A stretch of 64,000 nucleotides of DNA, from contig NZ_JAPDIR010000008.1 in assembly GCF_029870595.1 (NCBI RefSeq), forward strand, positions 124,001 through 188,000. Direction: 5' to 3'. Position 1 is the first letter of the stretch. Each line of letters begins with the position of its first letter. Under the pieces are notes generated by a model. The model was not told the origin of the DNA. It made no database searches and was given only the letters and a program-made list of their open reading frames with translations. A program made the translations under genes and the position numbers. This document shows positions 41,978 to 50,622 of the stretch, piece by piece. This DNA comes from Sphingomonas sp. CBMAI 2297. Its GTDB lineage: Bacteria; Pseudomonadota; Alphaproteobacteria; Sphingomonadales; Sphingomonadaceae.

Positions 41978-42961
41978 ATGACAAAAGGAAATAAGGGCTT
42001 CGGCTCGATGTTCACCGAAGGCCTGGATAATGAGGCCGAGCTTGACAATGCGAGCCCCTCGGAAGGGATCATGGCGAGCCGAAGCCAGACCCTGGCGCGG
42101 ATAGCGAGCGGCAAGACGGTTACCGATCGAACGGAGTGGGTGGACCCGGCTCGTTGCCGTCCCTGGCGGATGCACAATCGCGACCTGGACCATTTGTCCG
42201 AAGAGAGCTGTCGCGATCTGATCGACTCCTTTCTCGCGGCGAAGCGGCAGCGCATCCCGGCGATCGTGCGTCGTCTGAAGGACGATCCTGACTACGATTA
42301 TGAGATCATCGCTGGCGTTCGCCGGTGGTGGACCGTCCAGTGGCTCCGCGAACATCATCATCCAGAATTTGATTATCTCGTCACGATCCAGACCGTCACG
42401 GATGAAGAGGCATTCCGGGTTTCGGACGTTGAAAATCGGTCGCGAAAGGACATTTCAGACTGGGAGCGTGCAAAGGAATATGCGCGAGCGCTGTCGGAGT
42501 TTTACGAGAACTCCCAGTCCCAGATGGCGGAGCATCTCAACCTCTCGCGGTCATGGCTGAGCCGCCTGCTGGATGTTGCGAGGCTTCCTGAGGAGATCGT
42601 GGCGGCATTTTCGGACACCCACGACATTACCGTTCGAGTGGCGCGCGATATCAAACCGCTGACCAGCGAACCGAAAACTCTGAAGCGAATGCGAGACGAG
42701 GCCGAGCGCATCGAGGCCGAGCGTAGGAATGGTGGTTCCAGTCTGACCGGACCCGAGGTGGCGAAGCGACTTGTTCGTGCGACCGTTGAGGCAAAGAAGA
42801 AGGAGACTGGCGAGCGAGAGATCACGGGCAAAGGCGGAAAGACGATTCTGCGCTATGCCAGTGCCAGAGGTGGGGGGATCACGATCAAGATCGTGCCCCG
42901 GACCGGCGCCACGAAGGCCGAGCTCATGAAAGCGATCGAAGAACTGTTGCCGGCGAGCTGA
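41978..42961 (+). CDS. parB: Partition protein ParB
   Basis: The 327-residue protein has a ParB N-terminal domain (WVDPARCRPWRMHNRDLDHL; YDYEIIAGVRRWWTVQWL at the CTP-binding GxxRxxA-like motif), DVENRSRKDISDWERAKEYA and an HTH (MAEHLNLSRSWLSRLLDVAR). It presumably loads at the three palindromes upstream and works with ParA. The GVRRWWT box departs from the usual GERRYRA, an oddity shared by RepB/Noc-like plasmid ParB variants. Lysine-rich tail segments follow. Confidence 0.9.
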   Translation: MTKGNKGFGSMFTEGLDNEAELDNASPSEGIMASRSQTLARIASGKTVTDRTEWVDPARCRPWRMHNRDLDHLSEESCRDLIDSFLAAKRQRIPAIVRRLKDDPDYDYEIIAGVRRWWTVQWLREHHHPEFDYLVTIQTVTDEEAFRVSDVENRSRKDISDWERAKEYARALSEFYENSQSQMAEHLNLSRSWLSRLLDVARLPEEIVAAFSDTHDITVRVARDIKPLTSEPKTLKRMRDEAERIEAERRNGGSSLTGPEVAKRLVRATVEAKKKETGEREITGKGGKTILRYASARGGGITIKIVPRTGATKAELMKAIEELLPAS

Positions 42962-43007
42962 GCAAAACAAGCGAGACGGCGTTTCAGTACGGAGGGCGTC
43001 CCGGTCG

Positions 43008-43958
43008 CTATTCGGCCCGCAGCCGGCGCTGCGCGGCAGGCGTGGTGGGCAGCGCCGCGAGGAGCTTTCGGGCACCCTGAGGTGTCACAGACAGCAGCTT
43101 CGAAACGGAGGATGCCTGGAGCCCTGGATAGGCGATCAATAGGCGCCCGAGAAGCGGCAGGCGACTTCGCTGAGTTGCACCTAAATTGGTGAGCTTGGCG
43201 ACGTCATGCTCAATTGCGGAAAGCTCGCGGAGCCCCGCCGCGCTGATCTGCCCGATCTCCTTAGCGAGGAACCCGGTCAGCGCGGCAGGGGAAGGGGGCA
43301 TGAACTTGGGGAGCGGCACCAGTGAGGGGATGATGCGGCTCGTGAAGCCAGCGCGGTAGAGCATGCGAGGAAGAGCGGTCGCGACGAGCCAGTTGCGATC
43401 GCGGCAGCGGGGAGGAAGCTCCAACGAGCGTCCGTCGATCGCAACAACCTCCGAGGCGCCGACCGGAAGACGCTCGGTCATTTCGGCAAGAGCGAACACG
43501 CGCTCGGCGATGGACCGGAGATCGGCGACGGGGAAGGGTGCATCCGCCGCAGACTTCACCTGACGCCAGAGCGGGCCGAAGTGTGCGAGATCGTCTCCAC
43601 CATAGCGCTCAGCCTCTGCACGGTCGTCGAGGATGGTTCGGAGAGCATTGAGGGATGCGCGGCCAACCGGGTCTCTGACATCCTCGTCCCGACTTAGTGC
43701 GAGGTGGAAAATGGACGCCACCGATATCGGATCGTTGAGACCTTCGGAGGCGCGGGGAGGGGCGCTTCGCCCCGCGATCCAATCCTGCAGGTCGCCGACA
43801 GCGATCGGCACGCCGGCGAGACCTGCTAACGCCGCGGCGCCGTGAAGGCGCGATCGCGCAAGGAAAATGTCGGCGCTTGTACTATGATGAAGCCGGCCGT
43901 CGAGCCGGCCGAGCAGCAACATTGGGTCATTTGCGCGGCGGTCGACGATCTCCTGCAT
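43008..43958 (-). CDS. DUF1612/HTH-type plasmid protein (RHE_PE00001-like)
   Basis: The 316-residue protein has an N-terminal MLLLGRLDGRLHHSTSADIF and GAAALAGLAGVPIAVGDLQD, a middle DUF1612-like region, and a C-terminal helix-turn-helix (QASSVSKLLSVTPQGARKLL). Proteins with this N-terminus are common on rhizobial and sphingomonad plasmids and are annotated RHE_PE00001 family. The function is unknown; the HTH suggests DNA binding. It is divergent from the integrase gene, and an inverted repeat at 44033-44058 between them may be its operator. Confidence 0.65.
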   Translation of the reverse strand: MQEIVDRRANDPMLLLGRLDGRLHHSTSADIFLARSRLHGAAALAGLAGVPIAVGDLQDWIAGRSAPPRASEGLNDPISVASIFHLALSRDEDVRDPVGRASLNALRTILDDRAEAERYGGDDLAHFGPLWRQVKSAADAPFPVADLRSIAERVFALAEMTERLPVGASEVVAIDGRSLELPPRCRDRNWLVATALPRMLYRAGFTSRIIPSLVPLPKFMPPSPAALTGFLAKEIGQISAAGLRELSAIEHDVAKLTNLGATQRSRLPLLGRLLIAYPGLQASSVSKLLSVTPQGARKLLAALPTTPAAQRRLRAE

Positions 43959-44032
43959 CGCTCTTACGCTTAGCGCGTGAGGAAACCAAAGTCAGCAGTT
44001 GGTTTCGCCTCATGCTATCGTCGAAAAGTTCA

Positions 44033-44094
44033 TATGCGATAATTGCACTTATCACATAAGCAGATTTGACCGTTCTTTATAAGGTGGGCTACAA
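44033..44094 (+). promoter_or_regulatory. Inverted repeat and candidate promoter upstream of the integrase
   Basis: TATGCGATAA (44033-44042) and TTATCACATA (44049-44058) form a dyad with one mismatch. It is followed by TTGACC (44066-44071), 17 bp, and CTACAA (44089-44094), a reasonable sigma-70 promoter for the integrase. The dyad could bind the HTH protein encoded divergently. Confidence 0.4.
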
Positions 44095-44119
44095 GCGCGG
44101 CTGAGGAGCGAGGCGCGTC

Positions 44120-45358
44120 GTGAGCACCGAAACCGCCCGGGAAGGGCCAGAAATCCCCGTAGCGCCGCCTGAGGCTGTCCTGCCGGCCGTCAGGGCGCCG
44201 GCCGACCTTGCGTGGACGATCGTGCAGATGCGCGCCGGCGAGCGCATCACCGTCAACGAGGGCCTGATCGCCGCCTATCAGGCCGCTTCATCGCCCCATA
44301 GCATCCGTGCGCTCAAGTCCGACGTCGAGGCGTTCGATGCGTGGTGTAGGCGCAACAACCGGATCGCGCTGCCGGCCACGCCCGAGACCGTGGCCGATTA
44401 TCTCGACGCGCGGGCCGGGAAGGGGAGCCGGCCGGCCTCGCTATCCCGCTACAAGGCGTCGATCGCCAAGATCCACCAGCTGCTCGAGCTCAAGGATCCG
44501 ACGCCGGCGCCGCTGGTGAAGCTGCGGCTCCAGACGGTGCGCCGCGAGAAGGGGGCTGCGCAGAAGCAGGCGCGGCCGCTGCGGTTCAAGGGCCCGGTGC
44601 GCGACGTCGAGCGCGACAAGGCGCGGGGGCTCAACATCCGCGCGCTGCTCGAGAGTTGTGGCGAGGATCTGCCGGGGCTGCGTGATCGGGCGCTGCTATC
44701 GGCCGCTTATGACACCGGGCTGCGCGCCTCCGAACTGGTGGCGGTCGCCATTGAGCATATTGAGGAGGCGATCGATCCCGAAGCGCGGCTGCTGCAGATT
44801 CTGCGTCATAAGGGCGATCAAGACGGGGAGGGGGCGACCGCCTACCTCAGCCCGCGCACCGTCGCGGCGATCGCGGCGTGGACCGAAGCGGCGGGGATCA
44901 CGACAGGGCCGCTGTTCCGGCGGGTGCAGGTGCGGCGCTACAAGGCGCGGGCAGCCGTGCGCGGTCGGCCGATCGACAGCATCTCGGGCCGGGAGACGTG
45001 GGATCTGCGCAAGACGCTGTCCAAGCCGGCGGTGAAGGCGCGCGTCGAATATGACATCGGCACCGTGGCGCTGCACCCGGGCTCGATCGGACCAATCTTT
45101 CGGTCGATCATCGGCCGCGCGTTCGACCGTGGCGCGCTGCCCGATTTGACGGCGGACGATCTGGCGCGGTTGCTGAAGGGGATCAGTGCGCACTCGACGC
45201 GGATCGGGCTCAATCAGGACCTGTTCGCCAGCGGGGAGGATTTGGCCGGCATCATGGACGCGCTGCGGTGGAAGTCGCCGCGGATGCCGCTCGCTTATAA
45301 TCGCAATCTCGCGGCAGAGCAGGGGGCGGCGGGGCGCCTTATGGCGAAGATTGGCTAG
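44120..45358 (+). CDS. Tyrosine recombinase/integrase
   Basis: The 412-residue protein (GTG start with GAGGAG upstream) has a SAM-like N-terminal domain (SPHSIRALKSDVEAFDAWCR), DTGLRASELVAVAIEHIEEA (Arg I), LRHKGDQDGEG (Lys), SAHSTRIGLNQDL (H-x-x-R) and a C-terminal ALRWKSPRMPLAYNRN with the catalytic Tyr. It resembles the integrases of plasmids and islands that resolve dimers or integrate. No matching attachment site is seen beside it. Confidence 0.85.
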   Translation: MSTETAREGPEIPVAPPEAVLPAVRAPADLAWTIVQMRAGERITVNEGLIAAYQAASSPHSIRALKSDVEAFDAWCRRNNRIALPATPETVADYLDARAGKGSRPASLSRYKASIAKIHQLLELKDPTPAPLVKLRLQTVRREKGAAQKQARPLRFKGPVRDVERDKARGLNIRALLESCGEDLPGLRDRALLSAAYDTGLRASELVAVAIEHIEEAIDPEARLLQILRHKGDQDGEGATAYLSPRTVAAIAAWTEAAGITTGPLFRRVQVRRYKARAAVRGRPIDSISGRETWDLRKTLSKPAVKARVEYDIGTVALHPGSIGPIFRSIIGRAFDRGALPDLTADDLARLLKGISAHSTRIGLNQDLFASGEDLAGIMDALRWKSPRMPLAYNRNLAAEQGAAGRLMAKIG

Positions 45359-45627
45359 TCATGACGGCCTAAATAGGTCTTTGGATGATGCCGTGCGACC
45401 ACACGACGGCGGCAGGTAGATCGAGGGATTTGCGCAGCGGCAAGAACCGGAGAAGGGAGGCTGAGCCCCCGGGGTCTTGAGCTACAACGTTAAGCCTAAG
45501 AAACGGGCAGGGGCCTGGTAGCGCGTAGTGTATGAGCGAAGCCACCATCGCTCAAACTCATCAGCACAGTCCAATTTCGAAGAGGAAACAAGAAAGTGGT
45601 TCCGGAAACGGTATGGATCTTATCCTG
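45359..45627. other. Gene-free stretch between integrase and transposon
   Basis: No open frame with a ribosome site is visible, and I see no clear repeat or promoter apart from short GC-rich dyads. It probably holds the integrase 3' region and the sequence into which the transposon at 45628 inserted. Confidence 0.4.
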
Positions 45628-45674
45628 TGTAAACGCTCGCGCTAAATGGCGGCGTTCTGATCGCGCTATTTGTC
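45628..45674 (+). repeat. Left terminal inverted repeat of the Tn552-like transposon
   Basis: Matches 45 of 47 positions of the reverse complement of 48654-48700. The stop codon of the AAA ATPase gene lies partly inside it. Confidence 0.9.
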
Positions 45675-46551
45675 AGTTGCCGGGTCCGATGACGAGGCAA
45701 TCGCGCGCGGCCTGAACGATGTCAGCGGTGACCTCCTCGACGCGGTTGAGGGTCATGATCCGCCGCATCTGCGCGAACAGGCGCTCCATGAGCCGGAAGT
45801 TGCCGCGCGTGATGCGGATCACGGCTGCCTGCGCTTCGATCGCGTCGAGTTGGGCCGGGTCGAAGCTGATCCCGAAATCGCCGGCGTGGGTCGCGAGCAG
45901 CAGCCGCATTTCGGTCTCGGTAAGCGGTTTGAACTCGTGGACGAAGCCGATCCGCGAGTAGAGCTGGGCATAGCGGGCGAGGCGCTTCTCCAAGCCCGGC
46001 ATACCCATCAGGATCAGCCCGAAGCCGTGGCGATCGGCCATGTCGCGGAGATGTTCGAGCGACTTTATGGTCAGGCGGTCGGCCTCGTCGACGATGACGA
46101 GGGGGCAGGCGATGCGGGCGGCGTCATGGGTGATTTCGTCCTGCGAGCCGCCCGCGACCGTCAGCCGGGCATAGCCCAGCTTAATGAGGTTGAGGCCCAA
46201 CACCGCGTCGATCGTCTTGGGCGTGTTGCTGACCGACACGGTGTAGAAGACGGCGCGGCAGCGAGCGACCTTTTCGCCAAGGAGCGCGGCAATGGGACGG
46301 AGCGCGGCATATTCCCCCAGGTCGGGGAAGCTGGAAAACTCGCGCGCCGATCGCGTCTTTCCGACGCCCGGCCGGCCATGACACACGCCGATATAGCGGT
46401 AGTGCGCGCAGGCTTCGGCAAACTCGACGAACCGGGCATGTTCGCGGGTCGCCAGGAACGGCTGCTCGACCAGGAACTCAATCGTCAGCGGCGTAGAGCC
46501 GGAGCCCTCGGTAGGTGGTGGGCCGGGAAGCCGTATCCTCTTGGTCGCCAT
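45673..46551 (-). CDS. TniB-like AAA+ transposition ATPase
   Basis: This 292-residue ATPase has Walker A CHGRPGVGKTRSAREF (about residues 53-68) and Walker B ACPLVIVDEADRL. Sensor-like GFGLILMGMPGLEKRLARYA fits the TniB/MuB/IstB-like helpers that choose target DNA and activate the DDE transposase. The ATG at 46551 with GGAGA upstream is preferred to upstream in-frame starts; it overlaps the transposase gene by 74 nt. Confidence 0.85.
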   Translation of the reverse strand: MATKRIRLPGPPPTEGSGSTPLTIEFLVEQPFLATREHARFVEFAEACAHYRYIGVCHGRPGVGKTRSAREFSSFPDLGEYAALRPIAALLGEKVARCRAVFYTVSVSNTPKTIDAVLGLNLIKLGYARLTVAGGSQDEITHDAARIACPLVIVDEADRLTIKSLEHLRDMADRHGFGLILMGMPGLEKRLARYAQLYSRIGFVHEFKPLTETEMRLLLATHAGDFGISFDPAQLDAIEAQAAVIRITRGNFRLMERLFAQMRRIMTLNRVEEVTADIVQAARDCLVIGPGN

Positions 46552-47956
46552 CGAAGGTCTCCGTGGGGGCAGGCACCTGCTTGTCGCGCTCCTTCGCGCC
46601 GCGCCGGGCGCGCTGGATCGCGCGCAACGACGGGTGCCCAGCGTGCTCGGAGCTGAGCGCACGGCAGACGAACCGGCCCTGGTGGTAGACGTGGATCTCG
46701 GTCAGGTCGCGGGGGTCATAGACCGCCTCGACCTGCTCGCCGACGAAGGCCGCGAGCGTGGGTTCGACATAGCGCCTGCCCATCAGACGGATGCCGTCGC
46801 GCAGCACTTTACGGGGCTTGGGCACGTGCACGAGCAGCATGTCGAGCTGTTCAAGGCTGTCGGGCATTGCGGGCAGGAACCCGCCCTTCTGCCAGCGCGT
46901 GATCGGCGGTTCGCCGGTGCTGCCATGCGGGCGACGATGATAGACGCCGCACACGAACGCCTCGAAGCGGGCGCGCAGCTCGTCGAGCGTGAGCACTGGC
47001 GCCGACAGCGGCTTGCCCGCGATCAGGTGGCCGGGCAGGTCGGGCAGGAACATGTCGTTGATGGTGCGGAACAGCCGCTCGATCTTGCCGCGCCCGCGAG
47101 GACGCCCCGGCAGCGAATGGATGAGGCGGATTTTGAGGGCGATGCACGCCTGCTCGATATGCTCGGAGATGAAATCCGAGCCGTTGTCGACGTAAAGCTG
47201 TTCGGGAATGCCGCTGACGATCCATTCGGGATTGGGCTTGCGCCAGATCGCCTGCCGCAAGGCGAGCGCCGTGTTGAGGGCACTGGGGGCATCGAGGCTG
47301 AGGAAGTAACCGGCGATGGCTCGGCTGTGATCGTCAACGATGACGGTCAGCCAAGGACGCACCGGGGTTCCGGCATCATCGAGCACGAGAATGTCGAGAA
47401 CGGTATGATCGGCCTGCCACATCTCGTTCGAGGTCGCGGCTTCGCGCCGATGCACTAGCTCGTGCTGGTCGCGGTAGACGGCCGGATCGGAGGCTGCGGC
47501 GATCTGGCTTGCCGGTATCGCCCTGACGACACGCGCGACGGCCGCATAGCTGGGGGTTCGGTGTCCATGCGCGATGGCGAGTTCCTGCACCTTTCGGTGA
47601 ATGGCGGCGACCGGGGGTCGCGGGCGCTTGGTGGCGAGAGTGCGGGTCAGTTCGACCAGATGTTCCGGCAGGTGCAGCCTGCCCCGATCGTTGCGCGGCA
47701 GACGCGCGAGACCGGCAAGTCCTTCGGCACGGTAGCGCCCGAGCCAGCGCTGCAACGTCCGCTCGCTCAGCGTGCCGGTGCGGGCGAGGTCCGCGAGCGG
47801 GATGCCATCGGCGAGGTGCGGTTCAAGGACGCGGTAGCGCTCGATCGCCAGCGGCGGGACAAGCGCCGGATGCGTCACCGCCGACGGTCCGTGTCGCAGG
47901 TAAGGAAAACGGAGATTTGCCTGCCCATCGCCATGCGAGTCCGCTCGCGTTGCCAA
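46478..47956 (-). CDS. TniA-like DDE transposase
   Basis: The roughly 490-residue protein has an N-terminal HTH (IPLADLARTGTLSERTLQRW) and an rve-type DDE core: EMWQADHTVLDI (first Asp), YVDNGSDFISEHI (second Asp) and RGRGKIERLFRT (Glu). A C-terminal Mu-type beta-barrel domain follows (DGIRLMGRRYVEPTLAAFVG). The frame is open to a TTG at 47956; a GTG at 47878 is an equally possible start, and neither has a strong ribosome site. It works with the AAA ATPase to cut and join the 47-bp ends. Confidence 0.88.
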   Translation of the reverse strand: MATRADSHGDGQANLRFPYLRHGPSAVTHPALVPPLAIERYRVLEPHLADGIPLADLARTGTLSERTLQRWLGRYRAEGLAGLARLPRNDRGRLHLPEHLVELTRTLATKRPRPPVAAIHRKVQELAIAHGHRTPSYAAVARVVRAIPASQIAAASDPAVYRDQHELVHRREAATSNEMWQADHTVLDILVLDDAGTPVRPWLTVIVDDHSRAIAGYFLSLDAPSALNTALALRQAIWRKPNPEWIVSGIPEQLYVDNGSDFISEHIEQACIALKIRLIHSLPGRPRGRGKIERLFRTINDMFLPDLPGHLIAGKPLSAPVLTLDELRARFEAFVCGVYHRRPHGSTGEPPITRWQKGGFLPAMPDSLEQLDMLLVHVPKPRKVLRDGIRLMGRRYVEPTLAAFVGEQVEAVYDPRDLTEIHVYHQGRFVCRALSSEHAGHPSLRAIQRARRGAKERDKQVPAPTETFDGDQEDTASRPTTYRGLRLYAADD

Positions 47957-48069
47957 ACCGGCCTGTTCGACGTAAATCTACCCGGTAAAGAAAACTAGGG
48001 CAACATAGACCTGCCGATGACGACTTTCTTCCCAAACCGCGCCCGATCGGGGCGCCACCGGCCCTACGC

Positions 48070-48642
48070 ATGAAAATCGGTTACGCCCGCGTATCGACCG
48101 CCGAGCAGAACCTGGACCTCCAGCGTGATGCGCTGAAGGCTGCCGGCTGCGAGAAGGTCATCACCGACAAGGCCTCCGGGGCGACTGCCGCTCGCCCTGG
48201 ATTGGAAAAGGTGAAGGAGCTGCTTCGCGCCGGCGACACACTGGTGGTCTGGCGCCTCGACAGGCTCGGCCGCTCGCTCCGTGATCTGATCGGATGGATG
48301 ACCTACCTCGACGAGGAAAAGGTCGGGCTGCTGAGCCTGCACGAGGCGATCGACACGACCACCACGTCGGGCAAGCTTACCTTCCACCTGTTCGGGGCAT
48401 TGGCGGAGTTCGAGCGCAACCTGATCCGCGAGCGGACCCAGGCCGGTCTCACCGCAGCCCGCGCTCGCGGCAAGAAGGGTGGCCGGCCGGCCGCACTCGG
48501 CAAGGACAAGCGCGACCTGCCCGTCAGGCTCTACCACGAGAACACGATGCCGATCGCCAAGATTTGCTCGATGCTCGGCATCTCCAAGCCAAAACTCTAC
48601 GCCTATGTGCGATCGGCCGAGACCAAGCCGGTAGCCGCGTAG
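48070..48642 (+). CDS. Serine recombinase (resolvase) of the Tn552-like transposon
   Basis: The 190-residue protein has YARVSTAEQNLDLQRDAL with the catalytic Ser about residue 9, WRLDRLGRSLRDL and FHLFGALAEFERNLIRERT of resolvase/invertases. A C-terminal HTH (IAKICSMLGISKPKLYAYV) completes it. It is divergent from the transposase; the 113-nt gap 47957-48069, with an inverted repeat at 48039-48055, is the likely res site. It would resolve cointegrates. The gene ends 11 nt before the right TIR. Confidence 0.92.
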   Translation: MKIGYARVSTAEQNLDLQRDALKAAGCEKVITDKASGATAARPGLEKVKELLRAGDTLVVWRLDRLGRSLRDLIGWMTYLDEEKVGLLSLHEAIDTTTTSGKLTFHLFGALAEFERNLIRERTQAGLTAARARGKKGGRPAALGKDKRDLPVRLYHENTMPIAKICSMLGISKPKLYAYVRSAETKPVAA

Positions 48643-48653
48643 CGACGCTCGCC

Positions 48654-48700
48654 GACAAATAGCGCGATCAGAATGCCGCCACTTAGCGCGAGCGTTTACA
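48654..48700 (-). repeat. Right terminal inverted repeat of the Tn552-like transposon
   Basis: Reverse complement begins TGTAAACGCTCGCGCTAA and matches the left end at 45 of 47 positions. The following 48701-48931 holds no convincing gene. Confidence 0.9.
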
Positions 48701-48931
48701 CCGTTCGCGGTCCCGATCGGCCCAGCGTCCCCCGGAACCGTTCGTTATCGGGAAGGCATCTAAGCGGTCTGCACCATCCTTCATCTAAAGTTCTCCAAGC
48801 GCTTCTGAGGATTTTCGGGCGCACCAAAAGCACTTGCTCCTCCAGTGGCTGGAGCATGTAACCGCAATTTGCTCTCCTGCGGACGGGGGGCTGGAGGTGG
48901 CTTTTTGACGGCCCGTGTTGAAGCAATCGGT

Positions 48932-50134
48932 ATGTCTCGACGCTCATTAGTGGCGCGGCTGGTGGCCTGTGGAACCGGCTTGGTGCTCGGTTCTCCAACG
49001 CTCGCGCGACAGACTTCCCGGTCTGCGGGCTCGTGGAACTTCGGTGCGGCTCACCTCGAATGGGAGCCGCTGGAAGTCGGCACGGGTGATACCCTCCTTG
49101 TTTCGGCACAAGTGCGCGGAGTGCCGGTGCGGGCGGTGCTCGACAGTGGCAGCGGCGCGTCGATCATGAGCACGGCGCTCGCGGCGAAGCTCGGCTTGAA
49201 CGATGGTGAGCGGCGCATGATTAGCGGGCTGAGCGCCAAGGCCCCGGTGCTGCTGGTCCGCGACATCGACGTACAGCTCGCCCGCGAAACCCGTCGCTTA
49301 CCCTTTGCCGTCGTTGGTGATCTGAGTTCAGTGTCGGCGGCCTTCGGACGACCGATCGATATCCTCCTCGGTGCCGATATGTTCACGGGTAGCTGCATCG
49401 CGCTCGATTTCGCGAAAAGGCGTATGGCGGTCGTCAAGTCAGGCACGTTTCTCGCCGGTCCCGACTGGCGCGCTGTCGCGCTCGGGCGCGGTGCCAAGCA
49501 GGAGCTGTTCATTCGAGCTTCCGTCTCGGGTTTGCCTCCCGTGCCCTTGATGATCGATCTTGGCAGCTCGGCCGCGCTGATGCTCTCGTCGGCCTATGCC
49601 CGCGATCAAGGGCTGTTGAACGGGAAGCTCGTCTCGACCGCGGCGATCGGCGGCGTCGATGGTGTGCGTATCAACGATGCTTTCACGATCCAGAACATCA
49701 ACATCGAAGGGCTTGGCGTCTCGAACGTCCCCACACTCGGGATGAGAGCTTGGCTCTCCACCAGCACGGTTGGCAATGTCGGCCTACCGCTGATCGCTCA
49801 ATTCGACGTGGTGTTCGACGTGACCGCCGGATTCGTGTGGCTCCGGCCACTCGGTCCTCGTCGTCGCCTGCCGATGCTGAAGGACCGTAGCGGCCTTGGC
49901 CTCGCAGCCTCACCAACGGCGCTCACCGTTGTTCATGTGGCGGCGAACAGTCCCGCGGAAAAGGCTGGCTGGGCGGTCGGCGACCGGATCGTGGCGGTGA
50001 ACGGCCATTCGATCGATGCGAACTATACGCGTGGGGAGCTCTGGCAAGTGCGCTCCCGGCCTGCTGGCACCCTCGTAAAGCTGACGATGGCCTCGGGTGA
50101 TGTGCGCGAGCTCAGGCTGGCCGATTATTATTGA
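48932..50134 (+). CDS. Exported retropepsin-like aspartyl protease with PDZ domain
   Basis: The 400-residue protein has a signal peptide (SLVARLVACGTGLVLGSPTL) and two aspartyl-protease half-domains (VRAVLDSGSGASIMSTALA and PLMIDLGSSAALMLSSAYA). Each half carries the Asp of a D-S-G/D-L-G motif. A C-terminal PDZ domain follows (AANSPAEKAGWAVGDRIVAV). Such periplasmic single-chain proteases occur in many Sphingomonadales. The ATG at 48932 gives a normal signal peptide; an upstream start at 48845 is open but longer. It converges on and overlaps the MerR gene by 7 nt. Confidence 0.75.
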   Translation: MSRRSLVARLVACGTGLVLGSPTLARQTSRSAGSWNFGAAHLEWEPLEVGTGDTLLVSAQVRGVPVRAVLDSGSGASIMSTALAAKLGLNDGERRMISGLSAKAPVLLVRDIDVQLARETRRLPFAVVGDLSSVSAAFGRPIDILLGADMFTGSCIALDFAKRRMAVVKSGTFLAGPDWRAVALGRGAKQELFIRASVSGLPPVPLMIDLGSSAALMLSSAYARDQGLLNGKLVSTAAIGGVDGVRINDAFTIQNINIEGLGVSNVPTLGMRAWLSTSTVGNVGLPLIAQFDVVFDVTAGFVWLRPLGPRRRLPMLKDRSGLGLAASPTALTVVHVAANSPAEKAGWAVGDRIVAVNGHSIDANYTRGELWQVRSRPAGTLVKLTMASGDVRELRLADYY

Positions 50135-50547
50135 TCGGCTTGAGGGTGGCCTTTGCCGATCGCCTTCATGATCCGACAATCGGCCATGCGCGCCTTGGTG
50201 CAGCTCTGGCTGAGCATTGCCAACTCATCCCGCAACACCGCGAGTTGCGCCAGTCTCTCCTCCACATCCTTGAGGTGCTGAGCAGCGATAGCTGAGGCGG
50301 CACCACAATCCTGGTCCGGGTTCTGCGCCAGCCCCATCAACGAACGGATCTCGTCGACGGAGAAGCCAAGCCGGCGACCGTTGCGGATGAAGTGCAAACG
50401 CTCAATGTCACTGGCATCGTAGGTTCTGCGACCCGACGCCGTGCGAGGGGCGGATCGGAGCAACCCGATCGACTCATAAAAGCGGATCGTCGTCACCTTC
50501 GTCGAGGTCTCGCTGGCGAGCTGCCCAATCATCACCGGCTTCATCAT
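50128..50547 (-). CDS. MerR-family heavy-metal regulator (CadR/PbrR/ZntR-like)
   Basis: The 139-residue regulator has the MerR HTH (MIGQLASETSTKVTTIRFYE) and dimerisation helix, with Cys81, Cys116 and Cys124. The 35- and 8-residue spacing is close to Cys77/112/119 of CadR and PbrR, so Cd, Pb or Zn is likely. It is divergent from the CDF transporter and the FTR1 fusion, and a MerR-type promoter with a 19-bp spacer lies between them. The C-terminus is GKGHPQADQ, with only one His, unlike the His-rich tail of CadR. Confidence 0.85.
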   Translation of the reverse strand: MMKPVMIGQLASETSTKVTTIRFYESIGLLRSAPRTASGRRTYDASDIERLHFIRNGRRLGFSVDEIRSLMGLAQNPDQDCGAASAIAAQHLKDVEERLAQLAVLRDELAMLSQSCTKARMADCRIMKAIGKGHPQADQ

Positions 50548-50584
50548 GCCATCCTTGCTTATGCGAACGTGTCGCACATTTCGC

Positions 50585-50615
50585 TTGCTTCTACAGCGAC
50601 TGGAGGTGGTAAGGA
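50585..50615 (+). promoter_or_regulatory. MerR-type promoter/operator for the CDF-FTR1 operon
   Basis: TTGCTT (50585-50590) and TAAGGA (50610-50615) are 19 bp apart, the long spacer that MerR regulators untwist. CTACAGCGACTGGAG (50591-50605) inside the spacer is a one-mismatch dyad (CTACAG/CTGGAG). Transcription would start near 50621-50623, the ATG of the CDF gene, so the transcript may be leaderless. Confidence 0.65.
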
Positions 50616-50622
50616 AGGCCGC

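Larger units (their letters stand above)
45628..48700. mobile_element. Tn552/Tn5053-like transposon without cargo
   Basis: The 3,073-bp element has 47-bp terminal inverted repeats (45628-45674 and 48654-48700) starting TGTAAACGCTCGCGCTAA, with 2 mismatches. It encodes a DDE transposase, an AAA ATPase and a divergent serine resolvase, the Tn552/Tn5053 set without TniQ or passenger genes. The two 5-bp flanks (TCCTG left, CCGTT right) do not match, so no target duplication is visible. Each TIR holds two related 11-12 bp blocks (TCGCGCTAAATGGC, TCGCGCTATTTGTC), likely transposase-binding repeats. Confidence 0.85.

Noticed and set aside
41655..41981. Open frame across the parA end and the parS palindromes
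   Set aside because: Its translation repeats peptides generated by the palindromes (LPRGN) and has no ribosome site; the region is better explained as centromere.
43959..44119. Integrase attachment site beside the integrase at 44120
   Set aside because: No tRNA end or direct repeat was found; only an operator-like dyad and a promoter are visible.
45623..48705. 5-bp target duplication for the Tn552-like transposon
   Set aside because: TCCTG and CCGTT do not match, and shifting the boundary by one base does not help.
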